This document shows positions 8,654-18,161 of a stretch of DNA of 35,948 nt, piece after piece (positions within the stretch are counted from its first letter, which is position 1; each line of letters begins with the position of its first letter). Origin of the DNA: Candidatus Omnitrophota bacterium (GTDB lineage Bacteria > Omnitrophota > Gorgyraeia > 1-14-0-20-64-10); the NCBI GenBank assembly GCA_016177405.1, contig JACOVG010000010.1, positions 1-35,948 on the forward strand, written 5' to 3'. Made by a program: the position numbers and the translations under genes. Under the pieces are notes generated by a model, which saw nothing but the letters and a program-made list of their open reading frames with translations, had not been told where the DNA came from and did not search any database.

Positions 8654-9100
8654 ATGCCCTCCAAGCGTGTTCGATTCTGCGTGGTGGCGAGTCTCTTCAA
8701 CCCAGGAATAGTCCGCCGTCTGGCCGACGGCGCGCGGGAGGCCTTTTACGGCCACGGCGTGAAGCGCTCCCTCGTGGATCTGGTTTGGGTCCCGGGAGCG
8801 TTCGAGCTTCCCGCGGCGGCCCTGAAGATGGCCAAGTCGGGCCGGTACCGGGCCGTGGCGGCGGTGGGCTGCATCCTGCAGGGCGAGACGCCCCAATTCA
8901 CCTTTCTCTCGCAGGCGGTCTTCTCGGGGCTGGCCCTGGCCTCGGTGGCCGGCGGCATTCCGGTGACCAGCGGGGTCATCACGGCCCGGAGCGCGCGCCA
9001 GGCCCTCGCGCGTTCCAAGAAAAGGGGCGTCAACCGCGGCAGGGAGGCGGCCGACGCCGCCTGGTGGATGGCCAACGCCGCGTGGCCCAAGGAGATTTAG
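8654..9100 (+). CDS. ribH: 6,7-dimethyl-8-ribityllumazine synthase (catalytic His replaced by Gln)
   Basis: Lumazine synthase condenses the RibBA-derived butanone phosphate with the RibD-derived pyrimidine to give the direct riboflavin precursor, usually in a 5-mer or 60-mer shell. VPGAFELP, the GCILQGETPQF segment (72-82), PVTSGVIT, the Arg of RQALARSKK and NRGREAADAAWWMAN place it in the family, and 148 residues is normal. The family motif is usually G-x-V-I-R-G-x-T-x-H-F. Here the catalytic histidine position is Gln81 and the Arg of IRG is Gln76. Activity may be reduced or compensated. The gene sits in a complete riboflavin cluster with no other ribH in the window, and nusB follows after one base. 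Confidence 0.93.
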   Translation: MPSKRVRFCVVASLFNPGIVRRLADGAREAFYGHGVKRSLVDLVWVPGAFELPAAALKMAKSGRYRAVAAVGCILQGETPQFTFLSQAVFSGLALASVAGGIPVTSGVITARSARQALARSKKRGVNRGREAADAAWWMANAAWPKEI

Positions 9101-9101
9101 G

Positions 9102-9551
9102 ATGACCGGCAGAAGATCCAGGGCGCGCGAGGCGGCCCTCAAAATCCTTTATCAATTGGACATCACCAAGGATCCCCCGGAGGAGGGGCTGGCGATCTTC
9201 TTGAAGAACCATCGGGTGCCGGTCAGCTCCCGGGCCTTTCTGGAAGCCCTGGTCCGGGGGACCGCCGGCCACCTCGCCGAAATCGACAGCCTCCTTTCGA
9301 AATACGCCACGAACTGGTCTCTGAACCGCATGGCGGTGGTGGACCGGAACATCCTCCGCCTGGCCGCCTTTGAGCTTCTCTTCGGAAACGAAACCCCCCC
9401 CAAGGTGGCCATCAACGAGGCGGTGGAGCTGGCCAAGCGGTTTGGGTCGCCGGACTCCAGCAAGTTTGTCAACGGTGTTCTCGACTCCCTCCACAAGGCG
9501 CAAAAGCCTCAACCCGAGCAGGTCCAGGGTGAACCCGCCGCCCCTTCGTAA
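9102..9551 (+). CDS. nusB: transcription antitermination factor NusB
   Basis: NusB binds boxA RNA together with S10 (NusE) and assembles the antitermination complex on rRNA operons. The all-helical 149-residue protein begins with the typical RRSRAREAALKILYQLDI and contains NRMAVVDRNILRLAAFELLF, PPKVAINEAVELAKRFG and SSKFVNGVLDSL, the best conserved parts of the family. ATG 9102 lies one base after the ribH stop, and ribH-nusB adjacency is a common bacterial arrangement. The proline- and glutamine-rich tail overlaps the start of the following PHP gene. Confidence 0.96.
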   Translation: MTGRRSRAREAALKILYQLDITKDPPEEGLAIFLKNHRVPVSSRAFLEALVRGTAGHLAEIDSLLSKYATNWSLNRMAVVDRNILRLAAFELLFGNETPPKVAINEAVELAKRFGSPDSSKFVNGVLDSLHKAQKPQPEQVQGEPAAPS

Positions 9552-10398
9552 CGGCCGGGCCGATCTTCATCTGCACACCTTCCATTCGGACGGGACCTTC
9601 TCGCCCGAGGAGGTGGTCCGGCGGGCGGCCGCCCTGAATCTCGCGGCGATCAGCGTCACCGACCACGATTCGACGGCCGGGCTTCCGGCGGCTTTCAAGG
9701 CCGCGGGCGATAAATTGGAGATCCTCACCGGGGTGGAGCTCACCGTGGTTTTTAAGGCCAGGGAGCTGCACCTTTTGGGCTACGGCTTCGATCCGGCCGA
9801 CGAAACCTTCCGGGCTTTCCTCGGCCGGATGCGCCAGTACCGGCAGGACCGGATCCGCGCCATGATCGATCGCTTGAAGACGAAGGGGATCGAGGTCACC
9901 TTCGAAGAGGTTCAGGCCGCCGCCGGCCAGGGCATCATCGGAAGGCCCCATCTGGCGCAGGTGCTGGTGGAGCGGGGCCTCGTGCGCGGCCTGGACGAGG
10001 CCTTCGAGCGTTACCTGGGAGATCGCGCCCCCTGTTTCGTCAAGGGGGCCACCTTGACCGTTCCCAATGGGGTCAAACTCATCCGGGACGCCGGCGGCGC
10101 GGCGGTCCTGGCCCATCCCTTCCGGCTCATCCAGGAATCTTGGCTGCCGGAGCTTGCCGACTGCGGCGTTCAAGGGATCGAGGTCTTCCACACCGATCAT
10201 TCGGCCGCTGTCGCCAAGCGCTACGAGCGCCTGGCCCGCGAGCTCGATCTTCTGGTCACGGGCGGGTCCGACTGCCACGGGTTTCGGAAATCCTCCGGGC
10301 CCACCCTGGGCACGGTGACGGTTGCCTACGACCGCGTGGAGCGTTTGAAGGCCGTTATCCACAAACGGGGTCAGACCCCTCCTGTTGAAAACTCTTGA
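9529..10398 (+). CDS. PHP-domain metal-dependent phosphoesterase
   Basis: PHP proteins are metal-dependent phosphoesterases. This 289-residue member resembles the YciV/RNase AM type, which acts on nucleoside 3',5'-bisphosphates or short RNA 5' ends. Metal-binding motifs are RADLHLHTFHSDGTFSPEE, the SVTDHDSTAG segment, GVELTV, GRPHLAQVLV, VLAHPFRL and a late GGSDCHGF. The GTG at 9529 directly precedes the PHP motif; the reading frame is open further upstream, but that part only shadows nusB. It overlaps nusB by 23 bases and ribD by 14. The last residues, HKRGQTPPVENS, are encoded by a palindromic repeat and are probably not part of the fold. A role within riboflavin synthesis, such as a missing phosphatase step, is possible but unproven. 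Confidence 0.88.
   Translation: MNPPPLRNGRADLHLHTFHSDGTFSPEEVVRRAAALNLAAISVTDHDSTAGLPAAFKAAGDKLEILTGVELTVVFKARELHLLGYGFDPADETFRAFLGRMRQYRQDRIRAMIDRLKTKGIEVTFEEVQAAAGQGIIGRPHLAQVLVERGLVRGLDEAFERYLGDRAPCFVKGATLTVPNGVKLIRDAGGAAVLAHPFRLIQESWLPELADCGVQGIEVFHTDHSAAVAKRYERLARELDLLVTGGSDCHGFRKSSGPTLGTVTVAYDRVERLKAVIHKRGQTPPVENS
10367..10379. repeat. short palindrome GGGGTCAGACCCC inside the PHP gene end
   Basis: This perfect 6-base-arm palindrome (single-base centre) encodes the RGQTP part of the PHP protein tail just before ribD. A near-identical copy with centre T lies inside ribF at 26289-26301. In both copies a GAAAAC block follows at the same distance, so the two probably belong to one dispersed repeat family. 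Confidence 0.6.
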
Positions 10399-11491
10399 AG
10401 CGGATAGGCGATTTATGCGTCTGGCGCTCGCGCTGGCGGCCCGGGCGCGCGGCCGGACGCGCCCCAACCCCATGGTGGGAGCGGTCGTGGTCCGGCAGGG
10501 GCGCGTGGTCGGGGCCGGTTTCCATCGCAGGGCCGGCGCTCCGCATGCCGAGGTCCTGGCCCTTCGCCGCTCCGGCCCGCGCGCCCGCGGCTCGACGCTG
10601 TACGTCACGCTGGAGCCCTGCGCCCACTTCGGGAGAACCCCGCCGTGTGTCGAGGCGGTCGTGAACTCCGGCGTCCGGCGGGTGGTCGCGGCGATGACAG
10701 ACCCCAATCCAAGGAACCGGGGCCGCGGCCTTAAAAAACTGAAAGCCCGCGGCCTCTTGACCCGGGTCGGAATCCTGGAGAAAGAGGCCCGCCGGCTTAA
10801 CGAACCCTTTATCAACTGGGCCACCCTGGGGCGCCCCTGGGTGACGGTGAAGGTGGGGCAGTCGCTGGATGGCAAGATCGCTACCCGCTCCGGCGCCTCC
10901 CGCTGGATCACGAGTCCCGCGGCCCGGCGCTGGTCGCAGGCCTTAAGAAGCCAGGCCGACGCCATCCTCGTCGGGTCAAGAACGGTTTTGCTCGACGACC
11001 CGGAGCTGACCATCCGGGGGGCGGGGCCCAGCCGCCAGCCGATCAAGGTGATCCTTGATTCGCGCCTTTCGACGCCCGTCACGGCGAAGATCTTTCGTTC
11101 GAAGACACCGGTGATCCTGGCAGCTCTGGCCACGGCGCCCCAACGCCGGGCGGCGGTCCTTGAGCGTGCCGGGGCTCAAATCCTGCGCTTGCCGGGCCGG
11201 GGAGGCCGCCCGGATCTTAAGGCACTGCTTAAGGAGCTGGCCAAAAGGGAAGTGACGCATCTTTTAATCGAGGGCGGCGGCGAGGTGATCGCCTCCGCCT
11301 TGAAGGCCGGCGTGGTGGATCGAATGATCTTCGTGATCGCTCCGACGGTGATCGGCGGCCGGGAGGCGGTCACCTCGGTGGAAGGGGATGGGGTGGAGCG
11401 CCCCAGTCAGGCGCTGCGTTTTCGGGAGATCGTGGTGGGCCGGTTCGGCCCGGATCTGGTGGTGACCGGATATGTTCAGCGGCATCGTTGA
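10385..11491 (+). CDS. ribD: bifunctional diaminohydroxyphosphoribosylaminopyrimidine deaminase / 5-amino-6-(5-phosphoribosylamino)uracil reductase
   Basis: RibD deaminates and then reduces the pyrimidine made by RibA. The deaminase domain (1-150) has the zinc site HAE (54-56) and PCAHFGRTPPC (Cys79 and Cys88), and the substrate-binding TRPNPMVGAVVV. The reductase domain (about 155-368) has KVGQSLDGKIAT, GASRWITS, ADAILVGSRTVLLDDPELT and LIEGGGEVIASAL. Length is normal. The TTG at 10385 is preferred because it keeps the DRRFM segment corresponding to EEYYM of other RibD proteins. ATG 10415 is the alternative and has a better-placed AGG. It overlaps PHP by 14 bases and ribE by 20. Confidence 0.96.
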   Translation: MKTLEADRRFMRLALALAARARGRTRPNPMVGAVVVRQGRVVGAGFHRRAGAPHAEVLALRRSGPRARGSTLYVTLEPCAHFGRTPPCVEAVVNSGVRRVVAAMTDPNPRNRGRGLKKLKARGLLTRVGILEKEARRLNEPFINWATLGRPWVTVKVGQSLDGKIATRSGASRWITSPAARRWSQALRSQADAILVGSRTVLLDDPELTIRGAGPSRQPIKVILDSRLSTPVTAKIFRSKTPVILAALATAPQRRAAVLERAGAQILRLPGRGGRPDLKALLKELAKREVTHLLIEGGGEVIASALKAGVVDRMIFVIAPTVIGGREAVTSVEGDGVERPSQALRFREIVVGRFGPDLVVTGYVQRHR

Positions 11492-12044
11492 AACCACCGG
11501 CCGAGTGGTCGGCCGGCCTGCCGGGCGGTTGATCCTCGCGCCCCGAAAGGCCCTGGCCGGTCTTCAGGTGGGGGAATCGGTTGCCGTGGACGGCGTTTGC
11601 CTCACCTTGGACTCCCAGAGGGCCGGCCGCTTGACCTTTCGCCTGCTTCCTGAAACCTGCCGGGTGACCACCTTGGGGGGCCTTCGGGCCGGAGAGATGG
11701 TCAACCTGGAGAGGTCGTTGAGGCTGGGGGCGCGCGTGGGCGGCCACCTGATGCTCGGCCACGTCGACGCCATGGGAACCCTGCTGAAGCGCCTCAAGCG
11801 GAAGGGAGTGCTCACCCTGGAGATTCGAATCCCCAAGGAGCTTTCGGCCTGCCTCACGGCCAAGGGGCCCATCGGGGTGGATGGGATCAGCCTCACCCTG
11901 GACCCCAAGATCGAGGCCGGCCGATTCCGGGTGCACCTGATCCGCCACACCCTGGCCGTGACGACGCTCTCCATTAAGGAAGCTGGAAGCCGCGTCAACC
12001 TGGAGGTGGATCTCGTCGCCAAGTATCTGCGGGGCATGCTATAG
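11472..12044 (+). CDS. ribE: riboflavin synthase alpha subunit
   Basis: Riboflavin synthase dismutates two ribityllumazine molecules into riboflavin and the pyrimidine precursor. The protein has two similar lumazine-binding barrels. The first has MFSGIVETTGRV, SVAVDGVCLTL, FRLLPETCRVTTLG and a GGHLMLGHVDAMGTL hinge; the second has LEIRIPKELS, GPIGVDGISLTLDP and LIRHTLAVTTL. A length of 190 residues is slightly short but includes both barrels. ATG 11472 overlaps the end of ribD, so the genes are translationally coupled. The stop overlaps the GTG of the nuclease gene. Some species call this gene ribC. Confidence 0.96.
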   Translation: MFSGIVETTGRVVGRPAGRLILAPRKALAGLQVGESVAVDGVCLTLDSQRAGRLTFRLLPETCRVTTLGGLRAGEMVNLERSLRLGARVGGHLMLGHVDAMGTLLKRLKRKGVLTLEIRIPKELSACLTAKGPIGVDGISLTLDPKIEAGRFRVHLIRHTLAVTTLSIKEAGSRVNLEVDLVAKYLRGML

Positions 12045-12526
12045 TGAGAAAAATGACCATTCAGGCCGTCCCTCTTTTCCTCGCTCTTCTGGCGTTGCAG
12101 CCTTCGCCCGCCTGGGCCCAGACGCCGTATCCCTCGGAGGAGGCCCTGGTGGAGCGGGCGGTGGATGGGGACACCGTGGTCTTAGCCGGCGGCCGGCGGG
12201 TGCGCTACATCGGAGTGGACACCCCGGAGATCCATCATCCCAGGAAGCCGGTGGAGTTCATGGGGCGGGAGGCGATGAACTTTAACCGCCGCCTGGTGGA
12301 GGGCAAGAAGGTCCGCTTGGAGTTCGATGTCGAGAGGTACGACCGGTACCGCCGCCTCCTGGCCTATGTGTATCTGACCGATGGAACCTTCGTGAACGCC
12401 GAGCTGGTCAAACAGGGTTACGCCCAGATCATGACGATCCCTCCCAACGTCAAGCACGCCGAGCTTTTCCTCAAACTCCAGCAGGAGGCCCGCGAGGCGA
12501 AGCGCGGCCTGTGGGGCAAGAGATGA
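12044..12526 (+). CDS. secreted staphylococcal-nuclease-like (thermonuclease) protein
   Basis: The SNase fold cleaves single- and double-stranded DNA or RNA in a calcium-dependent way. An N-terminal signal peptide (MTIQAVPLFLALLALQPSPAWAQ, cleaved after AWA) predicts export. The nuclease core has RYIGVDTPE with the counterparts of Arg35, Asp40 and Glu43 of the S. aureus enzyme at residues 54, 59 and 62, and DRYRRLLAYVY with the Arg87 counterpart at 104, so it should be active. The GTG at 12044 overlaps the ribE stop; ATG 12053 is equally possible. A TGC-TATAGT sequence at the start could also act as an extended -10. It ends in an ATGA overlap with the next gene. Confidence 0.88.
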   Translation: MRKMTIQAVPLFLALLALQPSPAWAQTPYPSEEALVERAVDGDTVVLAGGRRVRYIGVDTPEIHHPRKPVEFMGREAMNFNRRLVEGKKVRLEFDVERYDRYRRLLAYVYLTDGTFVNAELVKQGYAQIMTIPPNVKHAELFLKLQQEAREAKRGLWGKR

Positions 12527-13872
12527 GTCAACCGACAACAGGTCATCCTCGCGAAAGCGAGGATCAGATTCCCGCTTTCGCGGGAATGACGATGGTTTCC
12601 CTTATCACGTTTTTTCTATTGTCTTCGACGGGCTGCGTGAAGCGGACGATCGTCATCGAGTCCAATCCCCCGGGGGCGAAGGTCTGGATCAATGAGCATC
12701 CGGCCGGAACCACGCCGGTGAGCCACGAATTCATCACCCACGGCCGCTACAAATTCCGTCTGGATAAGCCCGGTTTCAGGGAATTGACGGTCCGGGAAAT
12801 GGTGCGGGCCCCGATTTACCAGTGGATTCCGCTCGATCTGTTCTTTGAGCATCTTCTGCCGTTTCACCTGGAGGATCGCCACGCCTTCCGGTATTCGTTG
12901 ACCCCGGAATCCCCTAAGGAGCGGCTGGGTAAGACTCCCGCGTTCGAGCTGCCCCAGATCGAGGCCGATTTGCGCAGCCCCGATCCCGAGAAGAGGAGAC
13001 AGGCCTGTTTCCTTCTGGCGGGAAGGCGGGACCCGGCCACCGCCCAGGAGGTCCTTCAGGCGACGCGAGACCCGATCCCGACGGTGCGCTCGTCGGCGCT
13101 GTCCGCCTGGCGGGCAATCCGGCAGGCGGAATCCCTGGATCGGCTTGAGGAAGCTCTGCGGCTGGATCCGGATGACAACGTGCGCTGGCAGGCGGCCATC
13201 GAGATGGAAGCCCTGGCGAGCCCCAAGGCGGTTCCCGCCTTGATCGGCGCTCTCAAGGATAAGAAGCCGCTGGTCAGGATCGGAGCGGCCGAGGCGCTCA
13301 ATGGAATTCCGGACCCCAAGGCCCTCGATCCGTTGATCGCCGCTTTGCGAGATAGGGAAAGCCCCGTGCGCAGGGCGGCGGCCCAGGCTTTGGGCAAGAT
13401 CGGCGACCGGAAGGCCGTTCGCCCCCTGACCCGCGCCCTCCGCCACCATGATTTTCAGACCCGGAGAAAGGCGGTCGAGGCGCTGCGCGGGCTTAAGGAT
13501 CCGGCCTGCGGCCCGGCCCTCGTCCGCACCTTCACCGACTGGGACCCGAAGATTCGAGACACGGCCACCCTGGCGCTGATCGAGTTTGGCGACGAGCGGG
13601 TCGTGCCGCCGCTCATCCGGAGCCTCAAGGGCTGGAAGCCGTGGACCCGGGAGCATGCCGCCCGCGCGCTGGGAGGCCTGAAGAATCCCCGCGCCATCGA
13701 ACCCTTGAAGCGGGCTCTGCTTCGCGAACCCAATCCCACCGCGTACGCCGCGATGTCCGAGGCGTTGGTCGCCCTGGGGGTTGCCATTGAAAAGAGCTGG
13801 ATCAGGACCTTCGCCCCGCCGAAGGAGGATGAGCTGAAGGGTAAAAAAGACTGGCGCGAAGGAACATCATAG
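12523..13872 (+). CDS. lipoprotein with PEGA domain and HEAT-like repeats
   Basis: A hydrophobic stretch ending in the lipobox SSTGC predicts a lipidated envelope protein. Next comes a PEGA domain (TIVIESNPPGAKVWINEHPAG, a surface beta module). From about residue 130 there are at least six HEAT_2/PBS-type helical repeats of about 31 residues, each with a pattern such as AVPALIGALKDKKPLVRIGAAEALN. Such solenoids bind partner proteins; the partner is unknown. The start is ambiguous. ATG 12523 overlaps the nuclease stop, but residues encoded by 12542-12590 come from a palindromic repeat. ATG 12586 or 12592 just after it would give a very short, uncharged signal peptide. Confidence 0.82.
   Translation: MSQPTTGHPRESEDQIPAFAGMTMVSLITFFLLSSTGCVKRTIVIESNPPGAKVWINEHPAGTTPVSHEFITHGRYKFRLDKPGFRELTVREMVRAPIYQWIPLDLFFEHLLPFHLEDRHAFRYSLTPESPKERLGKTPAFELPQIEADLRSPDPEKRRQACFLLAGRRDPATAQEVLQATRDPIPTVRSSALSAWRAIRQAESLDRLEEALRLDPDDNVRWQAAIEMEALASPKAVPALIGALKDKKPLVRIGAAEALNGIPDPKALDPLIAALRDRESPVRRAAAQALGKIGDRKAVRPLTRALRHHDFQTRRKAVEALRGLKDPACGPALVRTFTDWDPKIRDTATLALIEFGDERVVPPLIRSLKGWKPWTREHAARALGGLKNPRAIEPLKRALLREPNPTAYAAMSEALVALGVAIEKSWIRTFAPPKEDELKGKKDWREGTS
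12542..12590. repeat. double-hairpin REP-like repeat at the lipoprotein start
   Basis: The element is bounded by GTCAT and ATGAC. It contains two perfect 8-base-arm hairpins: ATCCTCGC with a GAAA loop and GCGAGGAT (12545-12564), and ATTCCCGC with a TTTC loop and GCGGGAAT (12568-12587). The two hairpins have complementary loops and cores. Sequences of this type are widespread dispersed palindromes in bacteria and often produce spurious ESEDQIPAFAGMT peptides at gene starts. Confidence 0.75.
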
Positions 13873-13878
13873 TTTCAT

Positions 13879-14023
13879 CTGGAAGAGGGGGGTCTCCCAG
13901 GTGTCTTCCAGGGTGGTACAGGCGAGGCTGGGGGGAGATGGGAAATCGCCCCCCAGCCGTCCGATCGCTTTTGCCGGAGAAAGGAGCCATGAGGGAAGAA
14001 CCAGGCAGTGGTTCTTCCCTCAT
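13879..14023. other. cluster of three strong hairpins after the HEAT lipoprotein gene
   Basis: The 250 bases before tRNA-Pro contain no credible protein gene but three perfect inverted repeats: CTGGAAGA/TCTTCCAG (13879-13886 and 13904-13911), GGCTGGGGGG/CCCCCCAGCC (13926-13935 and 13949-13958), and a 15-base pair ATGAGGGAAGAACCA/TGGTTCTTCCCTCAT (13989-14003 and 14009-14023) with a five-base loop. None is followed by a clear U-tract. They may end the long upstream operon, form a structured RNA, or be palindromic repeats. Confidence 0.5.
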
Positions 14024-14122
14024 AATGAGCCACGACCGTTGAACGTCCAGCATAGGAGTTTGCCGGCAGGAAAGCGTCAGACAGTGCTGATCTTATCGGG
14101 TAGGAAAATTTAGTGGCTCATT

Positions 14123-14197
14123 CGGGGCGTGGCTCAGTTTGGCTAGAGCGCTGCGTTCGGGACGCAGAGGTCGCCAGTTCAAATCTGGCCGCCCCGA
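14123..14197 (+). tRNA. tRNA-Pro (anticodon CGG)
   Basis: A complete cloverleaf of 75 bases: acceptor stem CGGGGCG (14123-14129) with CGCCCCG (14190-14196), discriminator A, anticodon stem CTGCG/CGCAG around loop TTCGGGA with anticodon CGG at 14158-14160, and T arm GCCAG-TTCAAAT-CTGGC. The C1-G72 pair and A73 are typical bacterial tRNA-Pro identity elements. CCA is not encoded. The last 16 bases recur as a direct repeat 126 bases downstream. Confidence 0.96.
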
Positions 14198-14307
14198 TAC
14201 CCACTCCCAGACGGCCAGTTTGAACGGTGTTCAGGATCACCCGACGATTGGCAGCACAGGGAAGATATGGCCGGCTTGCCGGACCATCAACTTACAAGGC
14301 CGGCCAC

Positions 14308-14323
14308 AATCTGGCCGCCCCGA
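14308..14323 (+). repeat. 16-base direct repeat of the tRNA-Pro 3' end (att-like)
   Basis: Bases 14308-14323 repeat exactly the 3' end of tRNA-Pro (14182-14197). Duplication of a tRNA 3' end is what tyrosine-integrase elements leave at their borders. Only 110 bases lie between the copies and they hold no gene, so this would be a scar or a degraded tRNA copy. An inverted, one-base-deleted match to the T arm also lies at 14213-14225. Confidence 0.55.
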
Positions 14324-14356
14324 CAAACTTATCATCTCATTTAGAATTCCAATGGC

Positions 14357-14662
14357 ATGCGGGGAAATCATACGGTAAAGAAGGCTCTTAAACGGCTGCA
14401 CGTCTACTGGAGCGGGCGGGTTCAGGGGGTGGGCTTCCGCTACACCGCCGAGACGGCCGCCCTGGAGTTGGGGTTAACCGGCTGGGTGCGCAACTGTCCC
14501 GACGGCAAGGTGGAGGCCGTGGTGGAGGGGGTCCCAGAGGCCCTGCGGAAGTTCGTCGATCGGATAGGGCAGGGCCCCATGAAGCCGTACATCCGGAACA
14601 CCCAGACAAGCGAATCGGAAGCCACCGGCGAGTTCGACGATTTCGGCATCCGGTTCTATTAA
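14357..14662 (+). CDS. acyP: acylphosphatase
   Basis: Acylphosphatases hydrolyse carboxyl-phosphate bonds of small acyl phosphates. The 101-residue protein has the signature GRVQGVGFRYTAETAA with phosphate-binding Arg28, and GWVRNCPDGKVEAVVEG with catalytic Asn46. It ends in the usual short beta strand FGIRFY. ATG 14357 is taken; the first ten residues are not conserved in the family. It lies 12 bases before ligA. The weakly structured 150 bases upstream contain the tRNA 3'-end repeat and a small hairpin but no other gene. Confidence 0.93.
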   Translation: MRGNHTVKKALKRLHVYWSGRVQGVGFRYTAETAALELGLTGWVRNCPDGKVEAVVEGVPEALRKFVDRIGQGPMKPYIRNTQTSESEATGEFDDFGIRFY

Positions 14663-17244
<2,582 letters not shown>

Positions 17245-18117
17245 ACTTCCTTCATCTGGAGCGGGCCTTAAGCGCCAACACCGTCGCCGCCTACGGGCGG
17301 GACCTGCGCCAGTTCGCCAAAAACCTTAAACCCCCCAAGCCGCCCGCCGAGGTCGCCCGCGCCGACGTCCTTCGCTACCTCATGGGGCTTAAAGAGAGCA
17401 AGCTGGCCACCACCTCCATCGCCAGGAAGCTCGTGGCGATCAAGGTCTTCTTCCGCTTCCTGGTTTCCCAGGGGGCCGTCCGAACCGACCCTGCCGGCCC
17501 CATAGAGACTCCCCGGCTCTGGAAGACCCTGCCGGAGGTTCTCAATGTGGAAGAGGTGACCCGGCTGCTTCAGGCCGTCGGCGGCCGAAAGGCCAAGGAG
17601 GTCCGGGACCGGGCGATCCTGGAGCTGCTCTACGCCTCGGGCCTTAGGGTTTCCGAGGCGGCCCAGCTTACCCTTTCCGACTTGAACCAGGAGGCGGCCT
17701 TTCTGCGCTGTCAGGGCAAGGGAGGCCGGGAGCGGGTGGTGCCGGTGGGCCGCCAGGCGCTGGCCTGGATCGGCCGCTACCTCACCCAGGTGCGGCCCGG
17801 TTTTAAAACGGAGTCGCCCAAGCTTTTCCTGAACCGGTTCGGCAAGCCCCTCTCGCGCCAGTCGATCTGGATCCTGATCAAGCGAAGCGCCGTGGCAGCC
17901 GGCATCAAGAAAGAGATCAGCCCGCACACCCTGCGCCACTCCTTCGCGACCCATCTTCTTGAGCGGGGGGCGGATCTTCGGGTGGTGCAGGAGCTTTTGG
18001 GCCACGCCAACATCGCCACCACGCAGATCTACACCCACGTGGACCGGGCGCGCCTTAAGGCGATCCACGCGAAGTTCCACCCGCGCGCTTAACTGTTAAT
18101 CGTACGCTAACTTTCTA

Positions 18118-18146
18118 TTGAAATTAGACTGCCCACCCAGTAAGCT
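18118..18146 (+). promoter_or_regulatory. possible promoter for the large modular protein gene
   Basis: In the AT-rich 69-base gap after the xer gene, TTGAAA (18118-18123) is followed after 17 bases by TAAGCT (18141-18146). The -35 is good and the -10 weak. Transcription would begin only about 8-10 bases before ATG 18162, so the message would be nearly leaderless. No ribosome binding site is visible. Confidence 0.4.
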
Positions 18147-18161
18147 TATTTTTGTTTTCCA

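Noticed and set aside
7196-9142. 648-codon minus-strand open frame opposite ribBA and ribH
   Set aside because: Shadow of clear riboflavin genes on the plus strand; the translation has no protein-like pattern.
12542-12590. CRISPR repeat
   Set aside because: Only one copy with paired hairpins and no spacer array; it fits a dispersed REP-like repeat.
13901-14113. 70-codon open frame between the HEAT lipoprotein and tRNA-Pro
   Set aside because: It spans strong hairpins and has no ribosome site or family resemblance; treated as non-coding.
14139-14378. 79-codon open frame starting inside tRNA-Pro
   Set aside because: It starts in the tRNA and overlaps the acylphosphatase start; no protein-like features.
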